Of a stretch of DNA of 64,000 bases, positions 16,154-26,799 are shown piece after piece. Each line of letters starts with the position of its first letter. The stretch's first letter is position 1. Made by a program: the position numbers and the translations under genes. Under the pieces are notes generated by a model. That model saw only the letters and a program-made list of their open reading frames with translations, did no database searches and had not been told where the DNA came from. The stretch covers positions 1,213,018 through 1,277,017 of the forward strand of contig NZ_LUKE01000001.1 of the NCBI RefSeq assembly GCF_001592735.1. The letters run 5' to 3'. The DNA is from Bdellovibrio bacteriovorus (lineage in GTDB: Bacteria; Bdellovibrionota; Bdellovibrionia; Bdellovibrionales; Bdellovibrionaceae).

Positions 16154-17104
16154 ATGGCACAAGTGACCATGAAAGAAATGCTAGACGCTGGAGTCCACTT
16201 CGGACATCAAACACAGCGTTGGAATCCAAAAATGAAACCTTACGTTTACACAGCTCGCGGAGGCATTCATATTATTGACCTTCAAAAGACTGTTGTACGC
16301 GCTAATAAAGCTGCTGATTTCGTAAAAGAAGTTGCTGCTAACGGCGGACGCTTGATTTTCGTAGGAACGAAAAAACAAGCTATCGAACCTATCCAAGAAG
16401 CGGCAGCAAAATGCGGTCAGTATTTTGTTACTAAGCGTTGGTTGGGCGGCATGATGACGAATTTTGAAACGATCAAATCTTCTATCGATCGTCTTCGCAA
16501 AATCGACGCCATGAAAGAAAAAGGCGAATTCAATTACCTAACTAAAAAAGAGCGCGCGAAACTTGATAAAGAGTACACTCGTTTGACTGATTTCTTATCT
16601 GGTATCCGTGACATGAAGGAAATGCCATCTGCAATGTTCGTGGTAGATTTGCCAAAAGAACACATTGCCGTTGCTGAAGCAAAACGCTTGGGCATCCCAG
16701 TTGTTGCTATCGCCGATACAAACTCTGATCCAGAGTCTGTTGAATATGCAATCCCAGGGAATGACGATGCGATCCGTTCAATCAAATTGTTCTCTAACCT
16801 AGTTGCTGAAGCTTACCTTGAAGGTGCCAAAGAGTGGGAAACTAAACTTCGCACTCAAACTGATAAAGGTTCTGACGTTGCTAAAGAAGCTAAAGAAGAA
16901 GGCCGTGAAGAAGCTCCTAAACGTCGTGGACCAGGTGGTAAACCTGCAGCTGCGGGCGCAAAAGATGCTCCTAAAAAATCTGCTGGCCCTGCAGTTATTA
17001 AAACAACGAAAGCTCGTCCTAAACTTGTTGCAGCAGGAACTGCTGAAGAAGTTGAAATCGCCGCTGAGTTGGAACAGCCAGAAAATAAAGACGACGCAGA
17101 ATAG
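16154..17104 (+). CDS. rpsB: 30S ribosomal protein S2 with C-terminal extension
   Basis: A 316-residue S2, longer than the usual 230-260. Residues 1-235 are canonical (AGVHFGHQTQRWNPKMKPY, IIDLQKT, TKRWLGGMMTNFETI, SVEYAIPGNDDA). From about 240 it continues as a Lys/Glu/Ala/Pro tail (EAKEEGREEAPKRRGPGGKP) and ends acidic. The tail is probably disordered and could contact rRNA or S1. It heads the rpsB-tsf-pyrH-frr-uppS-cdsA cluster. ATG 16154 is chosen because of the preceding AAAGGAAG site. Confidence 0.95.
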   Translation: MAQVTMKEMLDAGVHFGHQTQRWNPKMKPYVYTARGGIHIIDLQKTVVRANKAADFVKEVAANGGRLIFVGTKKQAIEPIQEAAAKCGQYFVTKRWLGGMMTNFETIKSSIDRLRKIDAMKEKGEFNYLTKKERAKLDKEYTRLTDFLSGIRDMKEMPSAMFVVDLPKEHIAVAEAKRLGIPVVAIADTNSDPESVEYAIPGNDDAIRSIKLFSNLVAEAYLEGAKEWETKLRTQTDKGSDVAKEAKEEGREEAPKRRGPGGKPAAAGAKDAPKKSAGPAVIKTTKARPKLVAAGTAEEVEIAAELEQPENKDDAE

Positions 17105-17115
17105 TCTCTTTGTTG

Positions 17116-17144
17116 AACAAAGGGTGGCATGACCACCCTTTGTT
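17116..17144 (+). terminator. Twelve-pair hairpin between rpsB and tsf
   Basis: AACAAAGGGTGG, CATGA loop, CCACCCTTTGTT, then TTAAG. The stem is perfect but the T-tract is weak, consistent with a partial terminator that lowers tsf relative to rpsB, as known for the rpsB-tsf operon of enteric bacteria. Confidence 0.65.
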
Positions 17145-17158
17145 TTAAGTCCCTTGTC

Positions 17159-17182
17159 CCGCCGTAGCCTTGGCGTAGGCGG
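17159..17182. repeat. Palindromic intergenic repeat, copy 1
   Basis: CCGCC-GTA-GCC-TT-GGC-GTA-GGCGG between rpsB and tsf. A close relative lies between pyrH and frr at 18868-18893. Together they look like a dispersed palindromic element of about 24-26 bases. Confidence 0.65.
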
Positions 17183-17220
17183 ATTGAATTTGATTTTAAT
17201 TAATAAAAGGAGTCTTCCTT

Positions 17221-18865
<1,645 letters not shown>

Positions 18866-18867
18866 CA

Positions 18868-18893
18868 TCCGCCGACGCCAAGGCTTTGGCGGA
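18868..18893. repeat. Palindromic intergenic repeat, copy 2
   Basis: TCCGCC-GAC-GCC-AA-GGC-TTT-GGCGGA between pyrH and frr. It shares the TCCGCC...GCCAAGGC...GGCGGA core with the copy at 17159-17182 when the latter is read on the other strand. Confidence 0.65.
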
Positions 18894-18916
18894 CAGGCAA
18901 TTTGAAGGAGACGACA

Positions 18917-19477
18917 ATGGCAATTGCAGACGTAAAAAAGAACGCTCAAGCAAAAATGGACAAATCTCTTGCCGCTTTAGGTGAAGAGCTAAAAAAAATC
19001 CGCACTGGTCGCGCTCAAGTATCTATGCTGGATAATATCCGCGTAAACTATTACGGCACCCCTTCTCCACTTTCTCAGGTAGCTTCAATCTCTACCCCTG
19101 ATGCAAAATCTTTCTTGATCGCTCCTTGGGAAGTTTCAATTCTTAAAGATATTGAACAGGCCATCATCAAATCTGAATTGGGTATGGCCCCAATGAACGA
19201 CGGAAAAGTGATTCGCTTGAAAGTTCCCGATTTAACTGAAGAGCGTCGTAAAGACCTTGCAAAACAAGTTAAAAAAATCGCCGAAGAAGCGCGCGTAGCT
19301 GTTCGTATGGCTCGTCGTGATGCAAACGATGAGGTTAAAAAACTTCAAAAAGACAAAGCGATTAGCGAAGACGAAGGCAAAAAAGCCGAAACGGACATTC
19401 AAAAAGCAACCGACGACTTCATTAAAAAAGTAGATCAGGTCGCCGAAGAAAAAGAAAAATCAATCCTTACTATCTAA
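18917..19477 (+). CDS. frr: Ribosome recycling factor
   Basis: 186 residues from ATG 18917, which has GAAGGAGA in front; a TTG at 18902 in frame would put the ribosome binding site inside the gene. The factor splits post-termination ribosomes with EF-G. Conserved segments include LKKIRTGRAQVSMLDNIRVNYYG, SILKDIEQAI and the long helical EERRKDLAKQVKKIAEEARV. Length matches the usual 185. Confidence 0.96.
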   Translation: MAIADVKKNAQAKMDKSLAALGEELKKIRTGRAQVSMLDNIRVNYYGTPSPLSQVASISTPDAKSFLIAPWEVSILKDIEQAIIKSELGMAPMNDGKVIRLKVPDLTEERRKDLAKQVKKIAEEARVAVRMARRDANDEVKKLQKDKAISEDEGKKAETDIQKATDDFIKKVDQVAEEKEKSILTI

Positions 19478-19492
19478 GGTTTTCTTTTAAAG

Positions 19493-20224
19493 ATGTCGCT
19501 GCCAAAACATATTGCCATTATTATGGACGGGAACGGACGCTGGGCTCAGCTTAAGCGCCGTCCGCGCACGTTTGGGCACATCAAGGGAACTCGCGTCGCT
19601 AAAAAGATCATCACGGATTGTTCTCGCCGAGGGATCAAAAATCTGACTCTTTATGCTTTCAGTACAGAAAACTGGTTTCGTCCTCAGGAGGAAGTCAGTT
19701 TACTAATGACGATTTTGCGTCGTTATTTGCGTCGTGAAACCGATAACCTTATCAAAGAAAATATTCGTTTTTCTATCATCGGCGATATCACTCGCATCCC
19801 TACCGATGTTCGAGAAGCTATTGCGAAATCGATGGAAGCCACGGCTCATTGCACGGGTCTTAATTTGGTATTTGCTTTAAGCTATGGTTCAAGACAGGAA
19901 ATCACGGACTCTGTGCGTGAAATTGCTCAGCGTGTAGCTCGTGGAGAACTTGCCGTTCAGGATATCGATGAATCTATTATCAACTCTGCCCTTAGTACTT
20001 ATCCTACTCCGGACCCAGACTTGATTATTCGCACAAGTGGCGAACAAAGACTTTCCAACTTCCTATTGTGGCAAGCCGCTTACTCAGAGTTTTACTTTAC
20101 GGATGTCTTGTGGCCTAATTTTACCGAACACGATTTAGATCAGGCGCTGCAAGTGTTCGCTTCACGTCAACGCCGTTACGGCAGAGTTCTTACGAATGAC
20201 AAAGTGGAAAAGCTTTCTAACTAG
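19493..20224 (+). CDS. uppS: Isoprenyl transferase (undecaprenyl diphosphate synthase)
   Basis: A 243-residue cis-prenyltransferase producing the C55 lipid carrier for peptidoglycan and O-antigen. It has the pyrophosphate-binding IIMDGNGRWAQLK, the LYAFSTENWFRP region, and the C-terminal DLIIRTSGEQRLSNFLLWQ motif. All are intact. Its end overlaps cdsA by 29 bases, as often seen in this gene order. Confidence 0.95.
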   Translation: MSLPKHIAIIMDGNGRWAQLKRRPRTFGHIKGTRVAKKIITDCSRRGIKNLTLYAFSTENWFRPQEEVSLLMTILRRYLRRETDNLIKENIRFSIIGDITRIPTDVREAIAKSMEATAHCTGLNLVFALSYGSRQEITDSVREIAQRVARGELAVQDIDESIINSALSTYPTPDPDLIIRTSGEQRLSNFLLWQAAYSEFYFTDVLWPNFTEHDLDQALQVFASRQRRYGRVLTNDKVEKLSN

Positions 20225-21029
20225 AGCCATCACCGCAATTATCGCTTTAAGCGTGTTAATCGGCCTTTATGTTTATCTTAATGTTGAAGGTTTAAAAATT
20301 TCCGTGTGGCTTGCGGTCGCCATTGGCTCTTGGGAACTGGTCGGCATCCTTTTCGGCAACGAAAAATCTTGGCTTCTAAAAGCTTTGTTTTACATTCTGT
20401 GCGTGGTCGTCTTTTACGCCACCATCAACTCGCTGGCCTTTGGTGCTTTAGCATATTCTTTGGCTCTGATCTTATTTGTGATCTTTGTTTTGCTAACCCA
20501 AAACCGCGCGGGCGAACTTGCCCACATGATGGAAGAACACGGCAAAGCCTCTTTGGGATTACTTTACATGGGTTTGCTGCCTGCGTTTTCATATAAAATT
20601 TTAGAGCAGTCTTCGGGCATTTCTTGGTTTGTGTTTTTACTAGCCGTCGTTTTTGCGGGCGATACCATGGCGTATGTTTTTGGAATGCTCATGGGGAAAC
20701 ACAAAGTCATGCCTGCCGTTTCCCCTAAAAAAACCTGGGAAGGTTCTATTGGTGGAATTATCGGATCTGTGGTGGCGGGACTTTTTTGCTGGATTTTTGC
20801 GTTCCCAGAAATGGGCCTCATACCCCTGTTAGTCCTTTCAGCTATTGCGGGTTTTGTGGGCCAATTCGGAGATTTCTTTGAATCTCTCTTAAAACGAGTC
20901 GCCGATGTGAAAGATTCCGGAAAAATAATGCCCGGTCACGGCGGCGTCTTAGATCGAATCGATGGCGTTTTATTCGCTAGTCCCGTGATTTTAGCAGGTA
21001 TTTTGACCCTGTCTCATCTTTTGTCGTAA
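20196..21029 (+). CDS. cdsA: Phosphatidate cytidylyltransferase
   Basis: A 277-residue polytopic membrane enzyme forming CDP-diacylglycerol from phosphatidic acid and CTP. About eight hydrophobic helices precede the signature near the C-terminus, which reads SLLKRVADVKDSGKIMPGHG followed by GGVLDRIDG. The metal-binding residues are present. ATG 20196 lies inside uppS. The gene dxr, which often separates cdsA from rseP, is missing here. Confidence 0.93.
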   Translation: MTKWKSFLTRAITAIIALSVLIGLYVYLNVEGLKISVWLAVAIGSWELVGILFGNEKSWLLKALFYILCVVVFYATINSLAFGALAYSLALILFVIFVLLTQNRAGELAHMMEEHGKASLGLLYMGLLPAFSYKILEQSSGISWFVFLLAVVFAGDTMAYVFGMLMGKHKVMPAVSPKKTWEGSIGGIIGSVVAGLFCWIFAFPEMGLIPLLVLSAIAGFVGQFGDFFESLLKRVADVKDSGKIMPGHGGVLDRIDGVLFASPVILAGILTLSHLLS

Positions 21030-21103
21030 GCGCTTGGTCGAGGCACTCTATTTTAGGCCTAAATTTTCTGGCCCCCAGTGACCCCGCCATCTAGAATAGT
21101 CGA

Positions 21104-22777
21104 ATGGACATTTTCTCAATTCTACATTCTGGTTTATCGGCAATTATTCCGTTTATCATACTTTTAGGAATTCTTATTTTCGTGCACGAGCTTGGACACT
21201 TTTTGGTCGCTCGTTGGTGCGGAGTTCGGGTCGAAGTCTTCAGTCTTGGCTTCGGCAAAAAGATCTTCAAATACAAAAAAGGCGATACGACCTATGCGAT
21301 CTCTATGATCCCTTTGGGTGGTTACGTTAAAATGTTTGGTGATCAGAATGCGGATCAAATCGCGGAAGAAGACCGTAAGGTTTCCTTCACTCACAAAAAC
21401 GTTTATCAACGTATTGCCATCGTATTGGCCGGCCCGTTGATGAATTTCTTTTTTGCGGTTTTAGTTTTTTTTGCTATCGCACTTATGGGCGAAGAAGCAA
21501 AAACTCCGGTAGTAGGCGATGTTACCGCGGCAAGTCCGGCTTACGTGGCGGGTTTCCGATCGGGCGATAAAATCATTTCGATCAATCAAAAGCCCATCAA
21601 TACGTGGGAAGATATTCAACGCAGCCTTTCGTTAAAAGAAAAACAAGACCTCCTCTTGGACGTTCAAGTGCAAAGGGAAAATGGCACAGAAACTTCCAAA
21701 GTTTCTATGACGGCTAAAGCCGAACCAAGTCAAAATCCCTTAAGCAGTTATGATTACGTTGCTAATATTGAAGGTCTGAATCCGTATTCGTTGGGAACGA
21801 CTATAGGTGTCCTGGATTCTTCGCCGTTAAAGGCTTTAGGAATGAAAACTGGTGACACTATCACCTCGATCAACGGACAGAAAGTCACTTTCTGGCGTCA
21901 ACTTGATGCCGTTCTTGCCGCTCAAAACGCCAAAGAACCTCTCAGCCTTGAGGTTATGGGCAAGCGCGAAAACGAGCCCTCGAATAAACCGATGACAGTG
22001 ACTATGGCGGCTTTATCTAGCATTCCAAGTTATTCACTTAAAAACTTGGGCCTAGAAAGTTCCGAGCTTTACCTAAGCAAAGTGATGGACGATTCTCCGG
22101 CACAGGCTGCGGGGTTGCTTGCCGGGGACCGCTTGTTAGCAATTAACGGAGCGCCGTTAGCGAAATGGGAAGACGTCATCAATAGCATTAAAACTTCAGA
22201 CGGAAAAAATCCGGCAAAGATCACGGTTTTACGCGATGGCAAAAATATTGATCTTGAGATCACCCCTAAGATGACCAAACAAATGCTGCCAACCGGAGTG
22301 GAAGAAAAACGTTACACCATCGGTATCGCTCCGATTGTTAATATTGCTCCTTCAGAAACAATGACCGTGTATGCCGATGGAATCGGTGCAGCGTTAGTGC
22401 GCGGAGTGCAAAAAACTTGGGAAGTATCCGTCATGACGGTGATGAGCTTTGTTCGCTTATTCCAAGGACAAATCTCTCCAAAAAATGTAGGTGGCGTGAT
22501 CTCTATCGGTCAAGCGGCCAGCGAAACCTTCAAGATCGGCATTAATCCGTTCTTACAGATGATGGCAATTATTTCCGTGAATCTTTTTGTTCTAAATCTT
22601 TTGCCGATTCCTGTTCTTGACGGCGGACACTTAGTATTTTACGTCATCGAAATGGTCAAAGGAGCCCCGCTAAGCTTACGCAAAATGGAAATGGCTCAAC
22701 AAGTGGGTTTAGCAATTCTTATGAGTTTAATGATTTTTGCTCTGTTTAATGATTTCACCCGACTTCTTGGTTTATGA
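21104..22777 (+). CDS. rseP: RseP-type site-2 intramembrane protease with three PDZ-like segments
   Basis: A 557-residue zinc protease of the inner membrane that cleaves transmembrane substrates such as anti-sigma factors. HELGH in the first helix and LPIPVLDGGHL near the C-terminus supply the zinc ligands. Between them are three PDZ-like units, at about 140-200 (AGFRSGDKIISINQKPI), 225-290 (LGMKTGDTITSINGQKV) and 320-390 (AGLLAGDRLLAINGAPL). E. coli RseP has two and about 450 residues, so this protein is longer by roughly one unit. It overlaps tsaB by four bases. Confidence 0.92.
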   Translation: MDIFSILHSGLSAIIPFIILLGILIFVHELGHFLVARWCGVRVEVFSLGFGKKIFKYKKGDTTYAISMIPLGGYVKMFGDQNADQIAEEDRKVSFTHKNVYQRIAIVLAGPLMNFFFAVLVFFAIALMGEEAKTPVVGDVTAASPAYVAGFRSGDKIISINQKPINTWEDIQRSLSLKEKQDLLLDVQVQRENGTETSKVSMTAKAEPSQNPLSSYDYVANIEGLNPYSLGTTIGVLDSSPLKALGMKTGDTITSINGQKVTFWRQLDAVLAAQNAKEPLSLEVMGKRENEPSNKPMTVTMAALSSIPSYSLKNLGLESSELYLSKVMDDSPAQAAGLLAGDRLLAINGAPLAKWEDVINSIKTSDGKNPAKITVLRDGKNIDLEITPKMTKQMLPTGVEEKRYTIGIAPIVNIAPSETMTVYADGIGAALVRGVQKTWEVSVMTVMSFVRLFQGQISPKNVGGVISIGQAASETFKIGINPFLQMMAIISVNLFVLNLLPIPVLDGGHLVFYVIEMVKGAPLSLRKMEMAQQVGLAILMSLMIFALFNDFTRLLGL

Positions 22778-23478
22778 AGGTTCTTGCATTAGAAACAAGT
22801 ACGCTTGTTGGGGGCGCAGCCCTCATTATTGATGGAAAAGTTGTCGCAGAAGAAACTTCTTTGCGACAAAAAACTCATAGCGAGAACATCAATCCGTTTG
22901 TCGACTTTTGTCTAGCCAAAGCCGGATTGACCCTTGAAGACATTGATCTTTTTGCCATAGGCCAAGGTCCAGGCAGTTTTACGGGAATTCGCGTTGCCGC
23001 TAATGCCGGAAAAACTTTTTCTTACAGCTATAACAAACCTTTAGTCACCATTGATTCGCTGATGCTGATGGCGGCTCAAGCCAAGCCTCAGTCCAAAAAA
23101 GTTGTAAGCATGATCAATGCTTACAAGAATATGGTGTACATCGGAATCTTTGACGTCAGCGGTGAAGAACCGACGTATTTGAAGGGTCCTGAAGCCATTC
23201 CCGTTCGCAATTTGAAGGACTATATCCAAGAAGATTGCGTCGTTGTTGGCGATGGTTGGGACGCTTATCAAGAGTATTTTCCCGATGAACTTCGTCAAAA
23301 ATTGCATCGCCAAACCGATCTGCCCGATCATCCCTTGGCAAAAACTTTGGGTCTGATGGCGGAAGCCCGTGGCCTTAAGGGACTAACTTTAGACTGGAAA
23401 TCGTTTATTCCCCTTTATATTCGCGCATCTGAAGCCGAAGAGACAAAAAAAGGAATTTTAATCTCTCCGCTGAAGTAA
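22774..23478 (+). CDS. tsaB: tRNA threonylcarbamoyladenosine biosynthesis protein TsaB
   Basis: A 234-residue ASKHA-fold scaffold that pairs with TsaD in making t6A37 in ANN-reading tRNAs. It begins with MKVLALETSTLVGG and has the family's hallmark GQGPGSFTGIRVAAN. The C-terminus ends with the expected PLYIRASEAE. Length is normal. The ATGA overlap couples it to rseP. Confidence 0.92.
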   Translation: MKVLALETSTLVGGAALIIDGKVVAEETSLRQKTHSENINPFVDFCLAKAGLTLEDIDLFAIGQGPGSFTGIRVAANAGKTFSYSYNKPLVTIDSLMLMAAQAKPQSKKVVSMINAYKNMVYIGIFDVSGEEPTYLKGPEAIPVRNLKDYIQEDCVVVGDGWDAYQEYFPDELRQKLHRQTDLPDHPLAKTLGLMAEARGLKGLTLDWKSFIPLYIRASEAEETKKGILISPLK

Positions 23479-23492
23479 ATAAGGGCTGCACC

Positions 23493-24467
23493 ATGGAACG
23501 CGATCTTCACAAAATGTATCTAGATTCAATCGAGAAACAATCAACCTCAGCAAGCGCTGCAGGTGTCCCAAAATTGTGGGTGGTCGGCTCTGGTAAAGGT
23601 GGCGTTGGTAAAACGTTCGTGTCTTCCTCGCTTGGTATTACACTTTCTAAGCTAGGTCACTCGGTGGTAATTCTTGATTTAGATTTAAGCGGTGCCAACA
23701 TTCATACTTCGTTGGGGTTGAATCCTTCACATATGAACATTCGCCATTTCTTTGAAGGCGTTAAATCTCTTCAAGAACTTGTCATCCCGACCCACATGCC
23801 ACGCATGTCCTATATCCAAGGCTTCTGGGATTCTTGGACACCGACTGATTTCTCGTTTTCGCAAATTCATACTCTTCTGCCGGAAATCAAAAAATTGCGC
23901 GCTGACTATGTCATCGTCGATTTAGGGGCCGGCGCTTTGGAAGCACACTTGGAACTTTTTAAAGCCGCGGACGAAAAATTCCTAGTTACTACTCCAGAAC
24001 CGACAAGCTTAGAAAAAACTTATCGCTTTATCGAAGCTTTCGTTTGTCATTCACTCAAAGAAAATGCGACTCCGGATGCCTTTGGACAAATGATTTCCAC
24101 TTTAAGAAATCACCGTCAAAGAACTTTGGAAAAGCCTTTTTCATTCCGCTCGTACCTCAAAGAGCAAACGGGCTTGAACTATGACTTCTTTGAAGCTCTT
24201 TCAAGCCGCCCCGTTCGTTTGATCATGAACTCGGCTCGCAGCCAAACCAACATTGACTTGGGTCATTCGGTAAAGAGCGTCTGCAATAAGTACTACGACC
24301 TTAGTATTGATTATGCTGGCGCCATCGAATACGACAATGCGGTGTGGCAGTCAGTGCGTGCGAGAGAACACGTCTTAGAAGCCCAACCGTTCACGGCTCT
24401 TGCGGGACAATTTTTAGGAACATGCAAACAACTTATTGATCCTGAAGAGCTTCGCGCCGTAGTATAG
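23493..24467 (+). CDS. ParA/MinD-family ATPase (FlhG/MinD-like)
   Basis: A 324-residue deviant Walker ATPase. The P-loop GSGKGGVGKTFVSS starts at about residue 33, after a short N-terminal tail. DLDLSGANIHTSLGL is the A' motif and YVIVDLGAGA the B motif. The last 50 residues (DYAGAIEYDNAVWQSVRARE) match the family's substrate-release segment. Such proteins place cell structures at poles, for example flagella or pili, or regulate them. The immediate partner is a DnaJ-like/HTH protein eight bases downstream, which suggests a joint role. No flagellar genes are near. The specific cargo is unknown. Confidence 0.85.
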   Translation: MERDLHKMYLDSIEKQSTSASAAGVPKLWVVGSGKGGVGKTFVSSSLGITLSKLGHSVVILDLDLSGANIHTSLGLNPSHMNIRHFFEGVKSLQELVIPTHMPRMSYIQGFWDSWTPTDFSFSQIHTLLPEIKKLRADYVIVDLGAGALEAHLELFKAADEKFLVTTPEPTSLEKTYRFIEAFVCHSLKENATPDAFGQMISTLRNHRQRTLEKPFSFRSYLKEQTGLNYDFFEALSSRPVRLIMNSARSQTNIDLGHSVKSVCNKYYDLSIDYAGAIEYDNAVWQSVRAREHVLEAQPFTALAGQFLGTCKQLIDPEELRAVV

Positions 24468-24474
24468 AACTACG

Positions 24475-25107
24475 ATGCAAGCGACGTCTCGATATAACTA
24501 TTACGAAGTCCTGGAATTAGCTGCCAATGCTCCTCAACATGAGGTGACGACAGCCTATGAGCGCGCGCGTGTCACTTATTCTGGCGAAAATCCGGCGATC
24601 TATACTATTTTCTCTGAACACGAAGCCCGCGAGCTTTTAAGTGTGATCGAAGAAGCCTATCAAGTTCTTGGAAATAAAATTCTGCGTAATATTTATGATC
24701 AACGTTTGTTAAGTGGTCGTGCTTCATTGAATGACCTGACTTACGCTTCTATCGTCGAAGCAAGCAAACAAGCTTTTCCCGAACCTAAGCCTGAAAAAAC
24801 CGCAGCCGCACCTTACAAGAAAGATGAAGCCTTTGAAAAAGAAATGGCCTCTCGTGAAGATTGGAACGGCGAATGGCTTAAGAAAGTTCGCGAATACAAA
24901 CAAATCTCTACCCAACGCATGAGTGAAATTACGAAAGTAAATTCTTATTACGTAACTGCTATCGAGAATATGAATCCCGAAAATCTTCCGGCGATTGTTT
25001 TCGTTCGTGGATATGTTGTACAGATTGCCAAGGCCCTAGGACTTAACGATAAAATCGTCGCTGATTCCTATATGAAAAACTTCAAGAACGGTCTTGAAAA
25101 ACGCTAA
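24475..25107 (+). CDS. DnaJ-like domain fused to RodZ-type helix-turn-helix
   Basis: A 210-residue protein. Residues 5-80 follow the J-domain helix pattern (YNYYEVLELAANAPQHEV, ending AYQVLGNKILRNIYDQRLLSG), but the HPD tripeptide that stimulates Hsp70 is absent. A charged linker leads to a HTH_25/RodZ-like domain at about 130-205 (LKKVREYKQISTQRMSEIT and ALGLNDKIVADSYM). There is no membrane helix. TATAGA lies six bases before the ATG, so an internal promoter is possible, though the -35 is weak. It likely acts with the ATPase upstream. Confidence 0.8.
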   Translation: MQATSRYNYYEVLELAANAPQHEVTTAYERARVTYSGENPAIYTIFSEHEARELLSVIEEAYQVLGNKILRNIYDQRLLSGRASLNDLTYASIVEASKQAFPEPKPEKTAAAPYKKDEAFEKEMASREDWNGEWLKKVREYKQISTQRMSEITKVNSYYVTAIENMNPENLPAIVFVRGYVVQIAKALGLNDKIVADSYMKNFKNGLEKR

Positions 25108-26104
25108 CTCCTCCGAAAAATTGATATTTACTGCCAGCGAAGATATGCATGGTCTTCGCCTGGATAAAGCTTTGTCCTTGCGCCAAGAAATCGGAACAAG
25201 ATCCCGCGCCGGACATCTTATTGACTCTTCACTAGTCACCGTTAATGGCAAGTCAGCTAAATCTTCCCTGGCTTTAAAAGCTGGCGACCGAGTGGAGGTC
25301 GCAATGCCTGCCCCTACTCCGACTGAGCTTCAACCTTATGATCTTAAATTAGATGTTTTGTTTGAAGATCAAGATTTGATCGTCATCAATAAGCCTGCGG
25401 GTCTTGTGGTTCATCCGGCAGCCGGGCATGCCCATGATACTCTAGTTAATGCGTTGATATCTCATACCGATGATCTTTCGATGAAATTTGGTGAGGAACG
25501 TCCGGGCATCGTGCATCGTCTAGATAAAGAAACCAGCGGCGTCATTGTCATTGCAAAAAATGACTCCACTCACGAAGCATTAACCGCCCAATTTAAAGAG
25601 CGCAGTACTCACCGCGTTTATTTTGCTGTCTGCATCGGAACAGCTCGAAATTTCAGCGGCGTCTTTAAAAGTTTTTTAGCTCGCCACCCCATTGATAGAA
25701 AAAGATACGCGTCTGTTCCGGGCCCTGATCGCAAACCCCTTCAAGATAAAGATCACCCGCCAGAGATTGGAAAATGGGCCGTCACTCATTATGAAGTGCT
25801 TAATCGCAAAAGTGGTTTAAGTTACTTAAAACTTAAATTAGAAACCGGAAGGACCCACCAAATACGAGTGCATTTGTCAGAAAACGGTCTTTCGATTGCC
25901 GGCGACACTTTGTACGGGGCTGATAAAAAAATTCGTTCTATCGAAGCTAAGGCCGTCCAAGAAGATGTCAAAAAACTTCCTCGCTTTCTACTTCACGCCG
26001 CAGAATTGGGGTTTACTCATCCCCGCACACAAGAGAGAATGTCTTTCCAACAGGACTGGCCTGAAGATATTCAAGCTTTATTGAAAAAATGGGGATTGCG
26101 GTGA
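25094..26104 (+). CDS. Ribosomal large subunit pseudouridine synthase, RluD type
   Basis: 336 residues from TTG 25094, overlapping the previous gene by 14 bases. An S4 RNA-binding domain at about 18-75 (LRLDKALSLRQEIGTRSRAG) precedes the synthase domain. The catalytic Asp is in GIVHRLDKETSGVIVIAKN, and GRTHQIRVH is also present. Other possible starts are TTG 25120 and ATG 25145; the last would leave almost nothing before the S4 domain. It would modify helix 69 of 23S rRNA or a related site. Confidence 0.9.
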   Translation: MKNANSSEKLIFTASEDMHGLRLDKALSLRQEIGTRSRAGHLIDSSLVTVNGKSAKSSLALKAGDRVEVAMPAPTPTELQPYDLKLDVLFEDQDLIVINKPAGLVVHPAAGHAHDTLVNALISHTDDLSMKFGEERPGIVHRLDKETSGVIVIAKNDSTHEALTAQFKERSTHRVYFAVCIGTARNFSGVFKSFLARHPIDRKRYASVPGPDRKPLQDKDHPPEIGKWAVTHYEVLNRKSGLSYLKLKLETGRTHQIRVHLSENGLSIAGDTLYGADKKIRSIEAKAVQEDVKKLPRFLLHAAELGFTHPRTQERMSFQQDWPEDIQALLKKWGLR

Positions 26105-26799
26105 ATTTGACCGAAACAGCTTGGGGCTATGAACTTAAGACCGAAGAAATTACGATTTTGTTTGGAGCGATGAAAGCACAAACGGCGGATTTGCGTAAAG
26201 CTTTTCCCGATTTAAAACTGACTCGTCTTAAACAAATTCATAGCGACGCCATTCTAGAAACTCATCCTTTATCTCCGGACTATGAAATTCTAGGGGATGC
26301 CCATTGGACTAAAGCAAAAAATCTGGCCTTAGGGGTTATCACCGCCGACTGTGTTCCTGTTTTTTTATTTGATTCAAAAACTAAAATTATCGCTGGCATT
26401 CATGCAGGCTGGCGCGGGGTTGCATCAAAAATTATTCCCAAAACAATTGAAAAATTGTCGGCACAATCAAGCGCACCCCAAGACCTGCAAGTTTTTATCG
26501 GGCCTCATATCCAAAAAAACAGTTTTGAAATTGGAATTGATGTGCGCGATCAGATTCTTTCAAGTTTAGGACCTTTAAGCCCCGACGAGCGCCATGAATA
26601 CTTTGATGATATCTCTAAAGACAAAGTTCTTTTGGATCTGCACAAAGTCGTTCTGACCCAATTAAATCAATCCGGAGTTTCACCGGAAAACACACACAGC
26701 CTTTATATCGACACGGTAAAAGATTCGCGATTTCATTCATATCGCCGTGACAAGGAAAAAGCCGGCCGCCAAGTCAGCTTCATTTGCCGCACATCATGA
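26089..26799 (+). CDS. pgeF: Multicopper-fold nucleoside phosphorylase/oxidase, PgeF (YfiH) family
   Basis: A 236-residue member of the YfiH/LACC1 family. Its work in E. coli is tied to removing wrong amino acids from cell-wall precursors, and purine nucleoside phosphorylase activity is reported for relatives. The zinc or copper ligands appear in LKQIHSD (His), VITADCVPV (Cys) and GIHAGWRG (His). It overlaps rluD by 16 bases if ATG 26089 is used; GTG 26101 is an alternative. The end couples with the glycosylase gene. Confidence 0.88.
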   Translation: MGIAVNLTETAWGYELKTEEITILFGAMKAQTADLRKAFPDLKLTRLKQIHSDAILETHPLSPDYEILGDAHWTKAKNLALGVITADCVPVFLFDSKTKIIAGIHAGWRGVASKIIPKTIEKLSAQSSAPQDLQVFIGPHIQKNSFEIGIDVRDQILSSLGPLSPDERHEYFDDISKDKVLLDLHKVVLTQLNQSGVSPENTHSLYIDTVKDSRFHSYRRDKEKAGRQVSFICRTS

